Origin: an uncultured Chloroflexota bacterium
GTDB taxonomy: Bacteria > Chloroflexota > Anaerolineae > Aggregatilineales > Phototrophicaceae
Length of the DNA stretch: 64,000 nt
Assembly (NCBI GenBank): GCA_937974245.1
Contig: CALJKV010000008.1
Coordinates: 1-64,000 of the forward strand
Direction: 5' to 3'
Below are positions 35,307-44,519 of the stretch, piece after piece. The translations under genes and the position numbers were made by a program. The notes under the pieces were generated by a model that was not told the origin of the DNA, searched no databases, and worked only from the letters and a program-made list of their open reading frames with translations. Every line of letters begins with the position of its first letter. Position 1 is the stretch's first letter.

Positions 35307-36629
35307 TTGCGTAAACTATTCCTCATCTTACTGTCATTCCTGGTGATCGGTCTGCCGTCGGCAGCCGCCCAGGACGAGAATCCTTTAGGCAGTCTCCTCG
35401 CCGGCACTGTGACCGCCAACGAGTCGTCTGTTCGTTACACTTTCTCGGGTGAAGAAGGCGAGCTGGTGTACGCTGCCCTCTCCACGCCCATTGAAGACCT
35501 GTGGCTGGGGATACGTCTACTAGCATCCAGCGGCGCTGTTCTCAGCGAGAGTGTGGACTATCCATTTGGCTCACTACTCGTTCCTTATGCGCTCCCTGGA
35601 ACGGGTACCTATACGGTTGAAGTTATTCGCTACGACGATTCACCGGCGCAGGAAGGGGACTTCACCCTGTTCGCTGACCGTTCTGCCGTCACTGCACTGG
35701 CACTGGATGAATCGCTTTCCGGCGAACTCACCGCTGCCAGTCAGGCCGCGTTCTACACTTTTGATGCTGCGCCGGGCACAATTTACCAGTATTACGCAAC
35801 CGGCAATAACCTGCTGGTCAGCCTAATCGCACCGGATGGCACTTACCTCACGGACTACAATGTGGAAGATACGCTCATCAATGGGTTCGTGTATTTAACC
35901 GAAGGTGGACGCTATACGCTGTTCATCCAGAGTGCTAACACCGACGGATCTGATTTTTCGCTGCGCGTTCACCTGGCTGATCCACAGTTACTGGTCCCTG
36001 GCGAATCTACTACCGGGGTGATGGTCGAATCCGCCCCGCCCCTCTTCACATTTCAGAGTGAGGCCGGGCAGCAGTGGGCGATAAGCGCCCTTGTGCCGGA
36101 CGCGGCTTATGCCGCGACAATCCAATTATACCGGGCGAGCGACCCTTATTACAGCATTGGCGGTGACACCGGCAGCGGCGCAAACGGCACGCCCAGAGTA
36201 GACCCGTTCATCGCACCGGAAAGCGACACGTATTATGTGCTGTTGACATTTGACGACTACAGCCCGGCAGATGCGACCCGCGACTATGACATTCTGCTGG
36301 ACGAAAGCACAGTAGAAACCCTACAACCGGGCGCAAAGTTCAGCGGTTCGGTCAGCACCGACTCCGGCAGCCAGGTCTACGTTTACAACGGCCTTACGGG
36401 TGAACAGCTTCGCATCACACTGGCACAAACCGGCAGTGAGGGCTGGCCGAGCTTAATCGTGAATGGCGTAAATGGTGACCTGCTCTATTACGAGGGATAC
36501 AGCACCTCAAACGCAAGTTTTATCATTGACCTGCCAGAAGACGGCCTATACTTCTTCACGATTCGCAATGCTAACGGCGAACCATCAGAAATCCAGTATA
36601 CTCTGTCACTCGACCAGGTGAATAACTAA
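35307..36629 (+). CDS. Secreted beta-rich protein with PPC-like repeats
   Basis: 440 residues with a signal peptide (RKLFLILLSFLVIGLPSAAAQ). The rest is composed of about four beta-sandwich repeats of the pre-peptidase C-terminal (PPC) type: each starts with a G-x-V/L-S/T motif and ends with Y-x-L or F-x-L strands, e.g. GTGTYTVEVIRYDDSP and DGLYFFTIRNANG. There is no catalytic domain. Such proteins often sit on the cell surface as binding modules. The start is TTG at 35307, seven bases after GGAGG; an in-frame ATG at 35250 would add 19 unlikely residues. The N-terminus is divergent from the alpha/beta hydrolase. Confidence 0.72.
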   Translation: MRKLFLILLSFLVIGLPSAAAQDENPLGSLLAGTVTANESSVRYTFSGEEGELVYAALSTPIEDLWLGIRLLASSGAVLSESVDYPFGSLLVPYALPGTGTYTVEVIRYDDSPAQEGDFTLFADRSAVTALALDESLSGELTAASQAAFYTFDAAPGTIYQYYATGNNLLVSLIAPDGTYLTDYNVEDTLINGFVYLTEGGRYTLFIQSANTDGSDFSLRVHLADPQLLVPGESTTGVMVESAPPLFTFQSEAGQQWAISALVPDAAYAATIQLYRASDPYYSIGGDTGSGANGTPRVDPFIAPESDTYYVLLTFDDYSPADATRDYDILLDESTVETLQPGAKFSGSVSTDSGSQVYVYNGLTGEQLRITLAQTGSEGWPSLIVNGVNGDLLYYEGYSTSNASFIIDLPEDGLYFFTIRNANGEPSEIQYTLSLDQVNN

Positions 36630-36641
36630 CCACCAGAATCA

Positions 36642-36675
36642 CAGCGGCGCATCCCAAATAAGAGGTGCGCCGCTG
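36642..36675. terminator. Bidirectional hairpin between convergent genes
   Basis: CAGCGGCGCA (36642-36651) pairs perfectly with TGCGCCGCTG (36666-36675). It lies between two convergent stops; there is no T-tract on either side. Confidence 0.65.
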
Positions 36676-36710
36676 GTCACTGCAATTATTATGCACAGAA
36701 GAATCTGCGC

Positions 36711-37922
36711 CTAACTCTCGATCACCTTGTCATCAATCAATTGCTGCTGCACCTTCTGGCCGCGCGGGTTAAACGCGAAGTGCTGTCCATATAACTGAAA
36801 CTCCATATCCTGCATCGCCCGGCCAGCGCGATTCTTTTCCACCGTAAAGACCACCCAATCACGGAACTGACGGGCCGTATAGGGGTTAAAGGCCACATGG
36901 TCTTTTGACAGGATGTGGTACTTGTTATTCATGATAATGGCGATGTCCGACTCGTAATCCAGGGCGCTACTGCCGCGCAAATGGAAGAGGTGGATGCGCT
37001 TGCTCTTCAACCCTTCACGGTCAGCGGCCACAATCGCCCACACCGGCACGTCTAACGACAGCGCAATGTCCTTCAAACCTTCAACGATGATCGTCACCTT
37101 ATCGTTTTCATCGCGGGGATTATGCGGGTAAACGGCAATCTTTTGCAGATAGTCAATGAACAGTGTCACATTGCCACCAGTAGCATCGCTCAAACGCATG
37201 GTCATTTCTTTGATGGCCTTGAGCGTCGTCACCGCCGGGCTGGCTTTAACCAGGATCATTCGATCAGCATATTGCGACATACGGGCCAGAGCAGGGCCAG
37301 TTTTGGGGTTATCCTTCAGGATGCCCTGGAGTGACCCGGCGGAATTATCACGCCCCATAAAGCCCTTGGCACGTTCCGCCACGATAATCTGATAGAGGTC
37401 ACGTAACTTTACCCCCCGACTCAGATCAATTTCAGGCGGATTGATACTTTCCAGGCACAGAAGCCGATGCATCAAGTGGGTTTCGGTATGCTCATACGAA
37501 AGGTAAAAAGCATATTGATCCGGGCGCATCGCAACATTCCGGGCAATCTGTAAGGTCGCAATAGTCTTGCCAATACCCTGCGCGCCACCAAGTAAAACCA
37601 GTTCGGTTTTCCGTAACCCTCCACCGATAAAACCGTCCAGTGGGTCGAACCCGGTGGACATGGGCACATAGTCGACGAGATCGCCCTGTACTACCCGCTC
37701 GTTGGCTTCATTAAGCACCTGGGTTAATGTGCGCGGCAAATGCGCCCCACCGCCGCGTTTGCCACGTCCCCCACCATCACCACCGCGCCCACCGGGCTTG
37801 GCAGGACGCTGCGACTGCTGCGCGGAGGGCGGCGTTATGTCCGGCATATCCATGTCATCGTTGTCAGGCACCGGCTGTTCGGGACCGGGAGGTAAATCGC
37901 CAGTAAATCTTCGAGTCGCCAT
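36711..37922 (-). CDS. DnaB-like RecA-fold ATPase lacking the DnaB N-terminal domain
   Basis: 403 residues. The first ~70 are low-complexity (Pro-, Asp- and Gln-rich, then GGRGGDGGGRGKRGGG). The rest is a DnaB C-terminal-type motor: Walker A GGAQGIGKT, a Walker B-like VTLFIDYLQ, and the H4-type box HLRGSSALDYESDIAII, matching the position of DnaB's LRESG..IEQDAD region. The helical N-terminal domain needed by replicative DnaB for primase contact is absent, replaced by an Arg/Gly-rich tail likely to bind nucleic acid or phase-separate. It may be a helicase, a repair ATPase or a KaiC/RadA-like relative. It lies between DnaA and the primary sigma factor. Confidence 0.7.
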   Translation of the reverse strand: MATRRFTGDLPPGPEQPVPDNDDMDMPDITPPSAQQSQRPAKPGGRGGDGGGRGKRGGGAHLPRTLTQVLNEANERVVQGDLVDYVPMSTGFDPLDGFIGGGLRKTELVLLGGAQGIGKTIATLQIARNVAMRPDQYAFYLSYEHTETHLMHRLLCLESINPPEIDLSRGVKLRDLYQIIVAERAKGFMGRDNSAGSLQGILKDNPKTGPALARMSQYADRMILVKASPAVTTLKAIKEMTMRLSDATGGNVTLFIDYLQKIAVYPHNPRDENDKVTIIVEGLKDIALSLDVPVWAIVAADREGLKSKRIHLFHLRGSSALDYESDIAIIMNNKYHILSKDHVAFNPYTARQFRDWVVFTVEKNRAGRAMQDMEFQLYGQHFAFNPRGQKVQQQLIDDKVIES

Positions 37923-38085
37923 AAGTCAACATCTTCTCCAATTTATTATCACCATCATACTCACAAGCCGAGAACCGCGCAATTCTTGTCTGCACCACGT
38001 TTTTAGCTCTAACCCAAAATATACGAAACCTTAATGCTTTTGTTTGTTTTTGAGTTTTCTCACGCATCCGCATATTTTGAATTTA

Positions 38086-38115
38086 TTCACAATCATCCTA
38101 AAACCGTGCTAAAAT
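38086..38115 (+). promoter_or_regulatory. Candidate promoter of the sigma-factor gene
   Basis: TTCACA (38086-38091) and TAAAAT (38110-38115) are 18 bases apart in the AT-rich stretch before sigA. Confidence 0.35.
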
Positions 38116-38129
38116 AGGAAAGTTATTTT

Positions 38130-38163
38130 GCCGCCGTGTTCGTAATGTGACGGACGCGGCGGT
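38130..38163 (+). other. GC-rich hairpin in the sigma-factor 5' untranslated region
   Basis: GCCGCCGTGTTCG (38130-38142) pairs with CGGACGCGGCGGT (38151-38163) through two or more G-U pairs. No T-tract follows, so it is more likely a UTR structure than a terminator; it ends about 48 bases before the start. Confidence 0.45.
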
Positions 38164-38210
38164 TGGTCTGCTGATTATATCGTTCCGTTAGCTTAGGCAG
38201 AGGGTGTATC

Positions 38211-39383
38211 GTGATACAAGAACTCATGAATCGCGCCGATCAGCGTGGCGGGTATCTTACTCTTGATGATGTCCTTGAGGTGCTAGACGAGGAAGGTGAC
38301 GACATGACTGCCATCGAAGCCTTACTCTATGAGCTGGACGAGTTGGGAGTGGTAATTCGCAATGATACTGATCCGTCCGTAGCTCATATCGCTGATGAAA
38401 ATGACCTTGAGTTTGAACCGGAGGAGATGCCAAACGACCCTGGTGTGGGCGACATTAATGCCGTTTCTGCGGATGACCCGGTGGGGTTATACTTCCGGCA
38501 GATGGCTCTTGAACCCCTACTTACCGCTCATGAGGAAATTGAACTTGCCAAGCGAATTGAATCCGGCAAAGAAGCTTATCGCTGTTCGCGCCGCCCGGAA
38601 TTGCGCGAGCTTTATGGGTCAGCCTGGGTGATGCGTCTGGAACGAATCGTTTTGGATGGGCAAGCCGCCCGTGAGCATCTGGGCCGAGCCAATACACGGC
38701 TTGTGGTCAGCATCGCGAAACGCTATATGAGCCAGGGCCTCCCATTCCCCGATCTCATCCAGGAAGGCAATGTCGGGCTGATGCGGGCGGTTGACAAATA
38801 CGATTATAAACGTGGCAACCGCTTTAGCACCTATGCAACCTGGTGGATTCGCCAGGCAATCACCCGTGCCCTCGCGCAAAAGACCCGCACCATCCGTATC
38901 CCCCTCCACATGACCGAACGTATCCGCCAGATGTACCGAATCGCACAGAATCTCGAACAAAACCTGGGCCGCCGCCCATCACCGGAAGAAATCGCGTCGG
39001 AAATGGATTTACCCGCTGACAGCATTCGCGGCATGATGGACGCCAGCCAACACGCAATCGCATTGGAACGCCCGGTTGGGGATGATGGGGATAGCGTGTT
39101 TGGCGACTTCATTGAAGACCAGGACTCGCCCAGCCCGGTGGATGCGGCTACCCAACATTTACTACAAGAAACCATTGAAGAAGTCTTGAGTGAACTGACG
39201 CCCCGCCAGAGCCACATTTTGCGACTGCGCTTTGGCCTGGGAGGTGGCGAACCCCACACACTGGAGGAAATTGCCAACAAGTTTGGGTTGAGTCGGGAAC
39301 GGATTCGCCAGCTTGAAAAAGAGGCTCTCCGCAGCCTGCGCAGCCCCCGGTTGGCGCATAATCTGCGCGATTACCTCACCTAA
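38211..39383 (+). CDS. sigA: RNA polymerase primary sigma factor (sigma-70 group)
   Basis: 390 residues. Region 1.1-like N-terminus (TLDDVLEVLDEEGDD), region 1.2 (DPVGLYFRQMALEPLLTAHEE), region 2 with the -10 recognition helix (NVGLMRAVDKYDYKRGNRFS and TYATWWIRQAITRALA), region 3, and region 4.2 helix-turn-helix TLEEIANKFGLSRERIRQLE. The length and full set of regions support a housekeeping (RpoD/SigA-type) sigma factor, although a second group 2 sigma cannot be excluded. The start is GTG at 38211 after AGAGGGTG. It is closed by a terminator at 39416-39440. Confidence 0.95.
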   Translation: MIQELMNRADQRGGYLTLDDVLEVLDEEGDDMTAIEALLYELDELGVVIRNDTDPSVAHIADENDLEFEPEEMPNDPGVGDINAVSADDPVGLYFRQMALEPLLTAHEEIELAKRIESGKEAYRCSRRPELRELYGSAWVMRLERIVLDGQAAREHLGRANTRLVVSIAKRYMSQGLPFPDLIQEGNVGLMRAVDKYDYKRGNRFSTYATWWIRQAITRALAQKTRTIRIPLHMTERIRQMYRIAQNLEQNLGRRPSPEEIASEMDLPADSIRGMMDASQHAIALERPVGDDGDSVFGDFIEDQDSPSPVDAATQHLLQETIEEVLSELTPRQSHILRLRFGLGGGEPHTLEEIANKFGLSRERIRQLEKEALRSLRSPRLAHNLRDYLT

Positions 39384-39415
39384 CCAGCATAACCCACAAT
39401 CTTATATTGATAAAC

Positions 39416-39440
39416 AACCAGGCTAACCACCTGGTTTTCT
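39416..39440 (+). terminator. Terminator of the sigma-factor gene
   Basis: AACCAGG (39416-39422) pairs with CCTGGTT (39430-39436) and is followed by TTCTTGTTTTC. Confidence 0.85.
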
Positions 39441-39454
39441 TGTTTTCATAACAG

Positions 39455-40486
39455 TCACTGGCCGCGCAGAGCCTGCCCTCGCAAGCCCAGCACACTCAAG
39501 GTGCGCGGGTGGCGCAGTGCCTGGTGTTTGACCGCCTGCTTTTCCGCCTGCCGCAGCATAAACCATGTCAGCCCACTGTAAAGCGCCAACGTCATCATCA
39601 CCATAAGAAGAATAGTTCCAGCCTGTAAACCGGGGGTGCCATAACTCACTAACGTCATAGCAGATGTCGCGCCGTTATCCACAAGACCAACCACAACTAA
39701 CGGCAGCATACCGAAGAGTTCACCATTGACACCTGTGACAAAAAAGTAAATCTGAAACTGTGCCACCAGCAACCCCAGGGCAAGTGATGTCCCCACCAGG
39801 AACCCGGTGCGTATAGCAAACGCCCGAATCAACGCCATGACCGGTTGGCGGCTCTGGGCAGAAGCAGCTACACCACAGGCCGCCGTGAATCCCAGGTTCG
39901 CCAGTGTAAACACCATAATAACAAGAACAAGCGTCAAGAATTGAATTAACGTGGGTGTAGCAATCTGGTTGGCCCTACCATAGGCAGAAGCATAATAGAC
40001 ATATAATGACCGAGTGGTAGCAGCGCCAACCCACCCAATGATACACGCCCGCAGCAGCCCTAACAGGAGATACTGCCGAGCCATACGCCGCACTGTCGCC
40101 CACCACTTCCCCAGGACAACCGTCCGCGCATCTATCCCTGTCAAAATGAGCACTTCCCATGTCTGTTTGAGCTTTTCACGGGCGATGCTATTGGCGGATA
40201 ACGAGAGGGTCTGAAACATGAGGACAAAGTGCAGTGTCACCACAACCGCCGCCGCGAAAGCCGTTAGCGGCCCCAACGTATCGCTGATTGGTGTCGTATC
40301 CCGGTAAGAGAGCGCTCCAACGATTTCTCCACCAAACAAGACAAGGGAAATAACCAGTGTCAGATTCAGCACACCCCGCCCCAACCAGCGTCGAATGCGC
40401 CCCGACTGGGCCGTGTTCCGCTCCTGGAAACGGCACTCTGCGTACATGATTGCGCTGTGGGTAAAAGTTGGTAATCTGAACACCAT
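39455..40486 (-). CDS. ABC-2-like integral membrane protein
   Basis: 343 residues with about six membrane segments. The soluble loop after the second segment reads SIAREKLKQTWEVLILTGIDARTVVLGKWWATVRR, resembling the S-I-x-x-E-x-x-x-x-T-W-E-x-L-x-x-T-x-x loop of ABC-2 permeases. No ATPase gene is adjacent, so its role in export is unproven. It is divergent from the ABC transporter genes that follow. Confidence 0.6.
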   Translation of the reverse strand: MVFRLPTFTHSAIMYAECRFQERNTAQSGRIRRWLGRGVLNLTLVISLVLFGGEIVGALSYRDTTPISDTLGPLTAFAAAVVVTLHFVLMFQTLSLSANSIAREKLKQTWEVLILTGIDARTVVLGKWWATVRRMARQYLLLGLLRACIIGWVGAATTRSLYVYYASAYGRANQIATPTLIQFLTLVLVIMVFTLANLGFTAACGVAASAQSRQPVMALIRAFAIRTGFLVGTSLALGLLVAQFQIYFFVTGVNGELFGMLPLVVVGLVDNGATSAMTLVSYGTPGLQAGTILLMVMMTLALYSGLTWFMLRQAEKQAVKHQALRHPRTLSVLGLRGQALRGQ

Positions 40487-40674
40487 GAGAAACCTTATTC
40501 ATGAATGGTATCTCTATCCTACCGTTAAAATGGCATCGTGAAAGCCCCCGAAAGCAGGGGGTAAGTGTGTCTGCATGGATTTGTGCGGGTTGTCACCATT
40601 GAACAGATGAACAATTTATCATATTAGGCAGTATTGATAATAGTGGTGGTGGGCAAAATGAGTGAAAATGAACA

Positions 40675-40708
40675 CACTTTAATTCACTTGCCCAAGTGAA
40701 TTAAAGTG
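40675..40708. promoter_or_regulatory. 34-bp perfect palindrome upstream of the ABC substrate-binding gene
   Basis: CACTTTAATTCACTTG (40675-40690) is followed by CC and then its exact inverse complement (40693-40708). It lies 57 bases before the substrate-binding protein start. No T-tract follows, so an operator for a dimeric regulator fits better than a terminator. Confidence 0.6.
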
Positions 40709-40765
40709 GTTATGATTTCCATTGAGGCTGCGTTTAAAGAATTTTAATTTTATCCGGGAGGAACG

Positions 40766-42394
40766 ATGCACAAATTTCTATTTGCTGTGTTGGCGCTGCT
40801 GTTATTGGTCGCGCCGGCATTCGCTCAAGACGCCAATATAGTCAATGTCGTGTTGCAGCAAGAACTGGACAGCCTGAACCCGTACTACACCAATATGTGG
40901 TTCGCCAGCACCGTGCAAGACCTGCTTTATGCCCCGGCCTGGTGGATTGACGATAATGGGAGCCCGGTTCCGGCGCTCGTTACCGAAATTCCCAGCGTGG
41001 AAAATGGTGGCTTGAGCCCTGACGGCACCGTTGTCACGCTGAAATTGCGGCAGGATGCAATGTGGTCGGATGGTGAACCAATCACCTCTGCTGACTTTGT
41101 ATTCACTTATGACATGATTCTGGATGATGCCAACACCCCCAACTCGCGTTTCCCCTGGGATGAAAAAGTTGCCAGCGTTGAAGCGCCGGATGATTACACG
41201 GTGGTGGTCACTTACAATGCGCCGTACGCGGCCTGGCTGGCGACTCTGTTCAGCGTGACTTCGGTGCCGCTGCCGGAGCATGTGCTGCGTCCGGTGTTCG
41301 AAGCTGAAGGTACTCTGGATAATGCCGAATGGAACCGCGCACCCAGTGTCACCAGCGGCCCATTTGTATTCGAAACCTGGGAGGCCGGCAGCCACATCAG
41401 CCTCGTGGCAAACGCCAACTACTTCCTGGGTACGCCGAAAGTGGATGGCTTCTTTATCCGCTTTGTCCCCGATGACGCCACCGTAGTCGCTTCGCTCGTG
41501 AGCGGTGACTCTGATGTCGGCACGTTCATCGCGCTTGGCGATACTCCCGCGCTGGAAGAAGCCGGGGTCAAGATTGAACTGGTAAACTCCGGTTATAACG
41601 AAGGCTGGTATCTCAACATGGATCCGGCACTCGGTCATCCGGCGCTCCAGGATGTAAATGTACGCCGGGCGCTGGTCATGGCCTTTGACCGGGATCGCAT
41701 CAACACCGACCTGAACCTTGGCATTACGTACACCGGGTCGAGCTTCTGGGAAAACACGCCGTATCAGAACCCGGACGTGAAGGCAATTCCGTTTGACCTG
41801 CAAGCGGCTGCCGACATGCTGGACGCCGCCGGCTGGGTGGATAGCAATGGCGACGGCACTCGCGATAAGGATGGTGTGGAACTCATACTGCGGTATGTCA
41901 CCAATACCCGCCAGATTCGTCAGGACGTTCAGGCCGTTGTCCAGCAGGATATGGCCTCTATCGGTGTCGGTATTGGGATCGAAAACTACCCGTCAGACAT
42001 CTTCTTCGCAGCCTATGCGGATGGTGGCCCCTGCTCCACTGGCGAGTATGATATCTGCGAATACTCGTCAACGCCGAACTTCCCCGACCCGGATACCAGT
42101 CGGTTCACATGCGCGGAAATACCAAGCGACGAAAAACCGGAAGGTATCAATGACAACCATTACTGCAACCCGGCACTGGATGAGCTGTTTGTGGCGCAGG
42201 GAAGCGAAACCGACTTCGATAAGCGCGTAGCAATCTTCCACCAGATTGACCAGTTCATGGCCGATGAAATCATCTGGGTTCCCGTGTGGTACGACCCCGA
42301 CCTATGGGCAATCAACGGTAGCATCACCAATACCCTTGTCAGCGGCGCCGATCCACTGTGGAACGCCGTAAACTGGGAAAAAGCCAGCAGTTAA
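40766..42394 (+). CDS. Peptide/nickel-type ABC transporter substrate-binding protein (family 5)
   Basis: 542 residues with a signal peptide (ends near APAFAQ, residue 20). The family 5 extracellular solute-binding fold is clear: LNPYYTNMWFASTVQDLLYAPAWW near the N-terminus, TLKLRQDAMWSDGEPITSADFV (the family signature), and LQDVNVRRALVMAFDRDRINTDL. These bind oligopeptides, dipeptides or related ligands and feed the two permeases downstream. A GC hairpin after the stop may give higher expression of this gene than of the permeases. A perfect palindrome lies 57 bases before the start, which has a GGGAGG ribosome site. Confidence 0.93.
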   Translation: MHKFLFAVLALLLLVAPAFAQDANIVNVVLQQELDSLNPYYTNMWFASTVQDLLYAPAWWIDDNGSPVPALVTEIPSVENGGLSPDGTVVTLKLRQDAMWSDGEPITSADFVFTYDMILDDANTPNSRFPWDEKVASVEAPDDYTVVVTYNAPYAAWLATLFSVTSVPLPEHVLRPVFEAEGTLDNAEWNRAPSVTSGPFVFETWEAGSHISLVANANYFLGTPKVDGFFIRFVPDDATVVASLVSGDSDVGTFIALGDTPALEEAGVKIELVNSGYNEGWYLNMDPALGHPALQDVNVRRALVMAFDRDRINTDLNLGITYTGSSFWENTPYQNPDVKAIPFDLQAAADMLDAAGWVDSNGDGTRDKDGVELILRYVTNTRQIRQDVQAVVQQDMASIGVGIGIENYPSDIFFAAYADGGPCSTGEYDICEYSSTPNFPDPDTSRFTCAEIPSDEKPEGINDNHYCNPALDELFVAQGSETDFDKRVAIFHQIDQFMADEIIWVPVWYDPDLWAINGSITNTLVSGADPLWNAVNWEKASS

Positions 42395-42416
42395 TTCATT
42401 AACGATTAACCGACGG

Positions 42417-42447
42417 TGTGGGGCAGGCTGTGTATTCCTGCCCCACA
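42417..42447 (+). terminator. Intra-operon hairpin between binding protein and permease genes
   Basis: TGTGGGGCAGG (42417-42427) pairs perfectly with CCTGCCCCACA (42437-42447). No T-run follows; such hairpins often stabilise the upstream mRNA or reduce read-through. Confidence 0.65.
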
Positions 42448-42522
42448 TTTGTATCACATGCTGGTTGGTCACAAATCCATATAACTGCAATTGTGCGCGA
42501 ACAGGTATTGAGAGGCGCATTG

Positions 42523-43548
42523 ATGACGAACTATATCATTCGGAGACTGCTCCAGGCTATTCCGTTGGTGCTGCTGGTGAGCGTCGTAATCTTTCTCCTG
42601 CTGCAATCTACCGGCGACCCGCTGGCAACGCTGGGCGGACGCCAACCGACCAAGGCTGCTGACCGCGAACGACTGCGGCGGGTGATGGGACTTGACCAGC
42701 CCATCATGACCCAGTATCTCTTCTGGCTAATCGGCAATGATTGGACACTGGTAGACCGCGATGGTGATGGCGAGCCGGAAACACCGGGGCGGCGAATGGG
42801 GGTGCTGCGCGGCGACTTTGGCGAGTCCATTGTTACACGGCGCCCAGCTTTAGAGATTATTTTCCAGCGCCTGCCAAATACCCTGCTCCTGATGGTTTCA
42901 TCCGAAATCGTGATTATTTCCTTTGCGTTGCTGGTGGGCATTATTTCCGCTGTTAAGCAATATTCCTTATTGGATAATGTCATCACTGGGCTGTCTTTTA
43001 CGTTTTTCTCAATGCCGATTTTCCTGATGGGCTTTGGCTTACTGTATATATTCGCGGTCAAATTCAGGGAATGGGGGCTGCCTTACTTCCCCACTGTCAG
43101 CACCCCGTCCACCGCCAAGAATATTGGTGAACTGATCTGGAATATGGTGCTCCCCGTCGCCACAATTTCACTTATCAGCATCGCAGCCTACAGTCGTTTT
43201 ATCCGGTCCAATATGCTGGAAGTCATTAACTCGGACTATATCCGTACTGCACGGGCGAAGGGCATATCCGAACGGGCTATCCTGTACCGCCATGCCTTTA
43301 AAAACGCCGCGTTGCCGCTGGCGACTCTCATTGGGCTGGATATTCCTTTTTTCCTGGCAGGGGCGATTGTGACGGAATCGATTTTTGCCTGGCCTGGGAT
43401 GGGACGGCTGTTTATTGACCATCTGAATCGCACGGACTATGCCGTGATTATGGGGCTGATGATGATTATCACTGTGGCCGTTGTTGTGTTCCAACTGCTC
43501 ACCGATCTGGTTTATACGTGGCTCGACCCACGTATCCGTTACAGTTGA
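42523..43548 (+). CDS. ABC transporter permease, DppB type
   Basis: 341 residues with six membrane segments and the cytoplasmic EAA loop YIRTARAKGISERAILYRHAFKNA that docks on the ATPase. The N-terminus MTNYIIRRLLQAIPLV is typical of DppB/OppB. It pairs with the next gene to form the membrane channel for the binding protein upstream. The ATG at 42523 follows GAGAGG seven bases away; a start 105 bases upstream would overlap the operon hairpin. Confidence 0.93.
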   Translation: MTNYIIRRLLQAIPLVLLVSVVIFLLLQSTGDPLATLGGRQPTKAADRERLRRVMGLDQPIMTQYLFWLIGNDWTLVDRDGDGEPETPGRRMGVLRGDFGESIVTRRPALEIIFQRLPNTLLLMVSSEIVIISFALLVGIISAVKQYSLLDNVITGLSFTFFSMPIFLMGFGLLYIFAVKFREWGLPYFPTVSTPSTAKNIGELIWNMVLPVATISLISIAAYSRFIRSNMLEVINSDYIRTARAKGISERAILYRHAFKNAALPLATLIGLDIPFFLAGAIVTESIFAWPGMGRLFIDHLNRTDYAVIMGLMMIITVAVVVFQLLTDLVYTWLDPRIRYS

Positions 43549-43557
43549 GGGGGAGAC

Positions 43558-44517
43558 ATGACAACGGTTGATGCAGCTTCAACCCCGGTGACGCTATCAT
43601 CCGGTGAAGTAGAAGCAGTCCGTTCTCCACTGGCGGTTGTTTTGCGACGCTTAATACGCCATCGTGCGGCAGTATTCGGTTTCATCCTGTTGGGGCTGGT
43701 GATCGGCTATATTGTCGTCGGCTCGTTCGTGTTTAGTGAAGCGGACGCCAACTTCAACGATACCGGCATCCGGTTGCAACCGCCGTCAGTAGAGCATCTT
43801 TTTGGCACGGACCGTATCGGGCGCGACATCATGGCGCGCACCATCTACGGCGGGCAGATTTCACTGCTTATTGGTGTATTAGCGATGCTCGTTGAAGTCA
43901 TGCTTGGTACAGCCATCGGTGCGGTGGCCGGGTTTTATGGCGGCTTGATTGATGCAATCCTCATGCGCCTTACCGAAGCGATGCTCAGCATCCCGTCACT
44001 GCTGCTGCTGCTGGTGCTTTCCAAGTTCTTTGGCAACAAAATCCCCACGGTTGAGATGTTCGGTCGCAGTTTCAGCGGCAGCGTGATCGTGATTATCATC
44101 ATTATCGGTCTTACGAGTTGGATGGGACTGGCGCGTATCGTGCGTTCCAATGTACTGTCGCTCAAGGAAACCGAGTTTGTACTGGCAGCGCGGGCACTGG
44201 GCGTACCGAACCGCCTCATCATCTGGTCGCATATCCTCCCGAATACGATGGCCTCCGTTATCGTCGCAGCCACCCTGGGAGTCGCCGGAGCGATCCTTGC
44301 CGAAGCTTATGTGAGTTTCCTGGGGTTGGGTGTACAAGCGCCTACAGCGAGTTGGGGGAACATGCTCACCGAGGCGCAAGAGTTTCAGATCATCAAAGAC
44401 GCCCCCTGGTATTGGTTCTTCCCTGGTGTGTTTATCCTGCTAACGGTGTTGAGTATCAACTTCGTGGGCGACGGCCTGCGTGATGCACTCGACCCCTATT
44501 CAGACAAGAAAGTGTAA
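43558..44517 (+). CDS. ABC transporter permease, DppC type
   Basis: 319 residues. After a ~40-residue N-terminal tail come the LIRHRAAVFGFILLGLVIGY helix, the DppC-typical HLFGTDRIGRDIMARTIYGG, and the EAA loop ETEFVLAARALGVPNRLIIWSHILPN. It is the second permease of the dipeptide-type system. No ATPase genes (DppD/DppF) follow; the next gene is a molybdopterin enzyme, so the ATPases must be encoded elsewhere or shared. Confidence 0.93.
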   Translation: MTTVDAASTPVTLSSGEVEAVRSPLAVVLRRLIRHRAAVFGFILLGLVIGYIVVGSFVFSEADANFNDTGIRLQPPSVEHLFGTDRIGRDIMARTIYGGQISLLIGVLAMLVEVMLGTAIGAVAGFYGGLIDAILMRLTEAMLSIPSLLLLLVLSKFFGNKIPTVEMFGRSFSGSVIVIIIIIGLTSWMGLARIVRSNVLSLKETEFVLAARALGVPNRLIIWSHILPNTMASVIVAATLGVAGAILAEAYVSFLGLGVQAPTASWGNMLTEAQEFQIIKDAPWYWFFPGVFILLTVLSINFVGDGLRDALDPYSDKKV

Positions 44518-44519
44518 CT

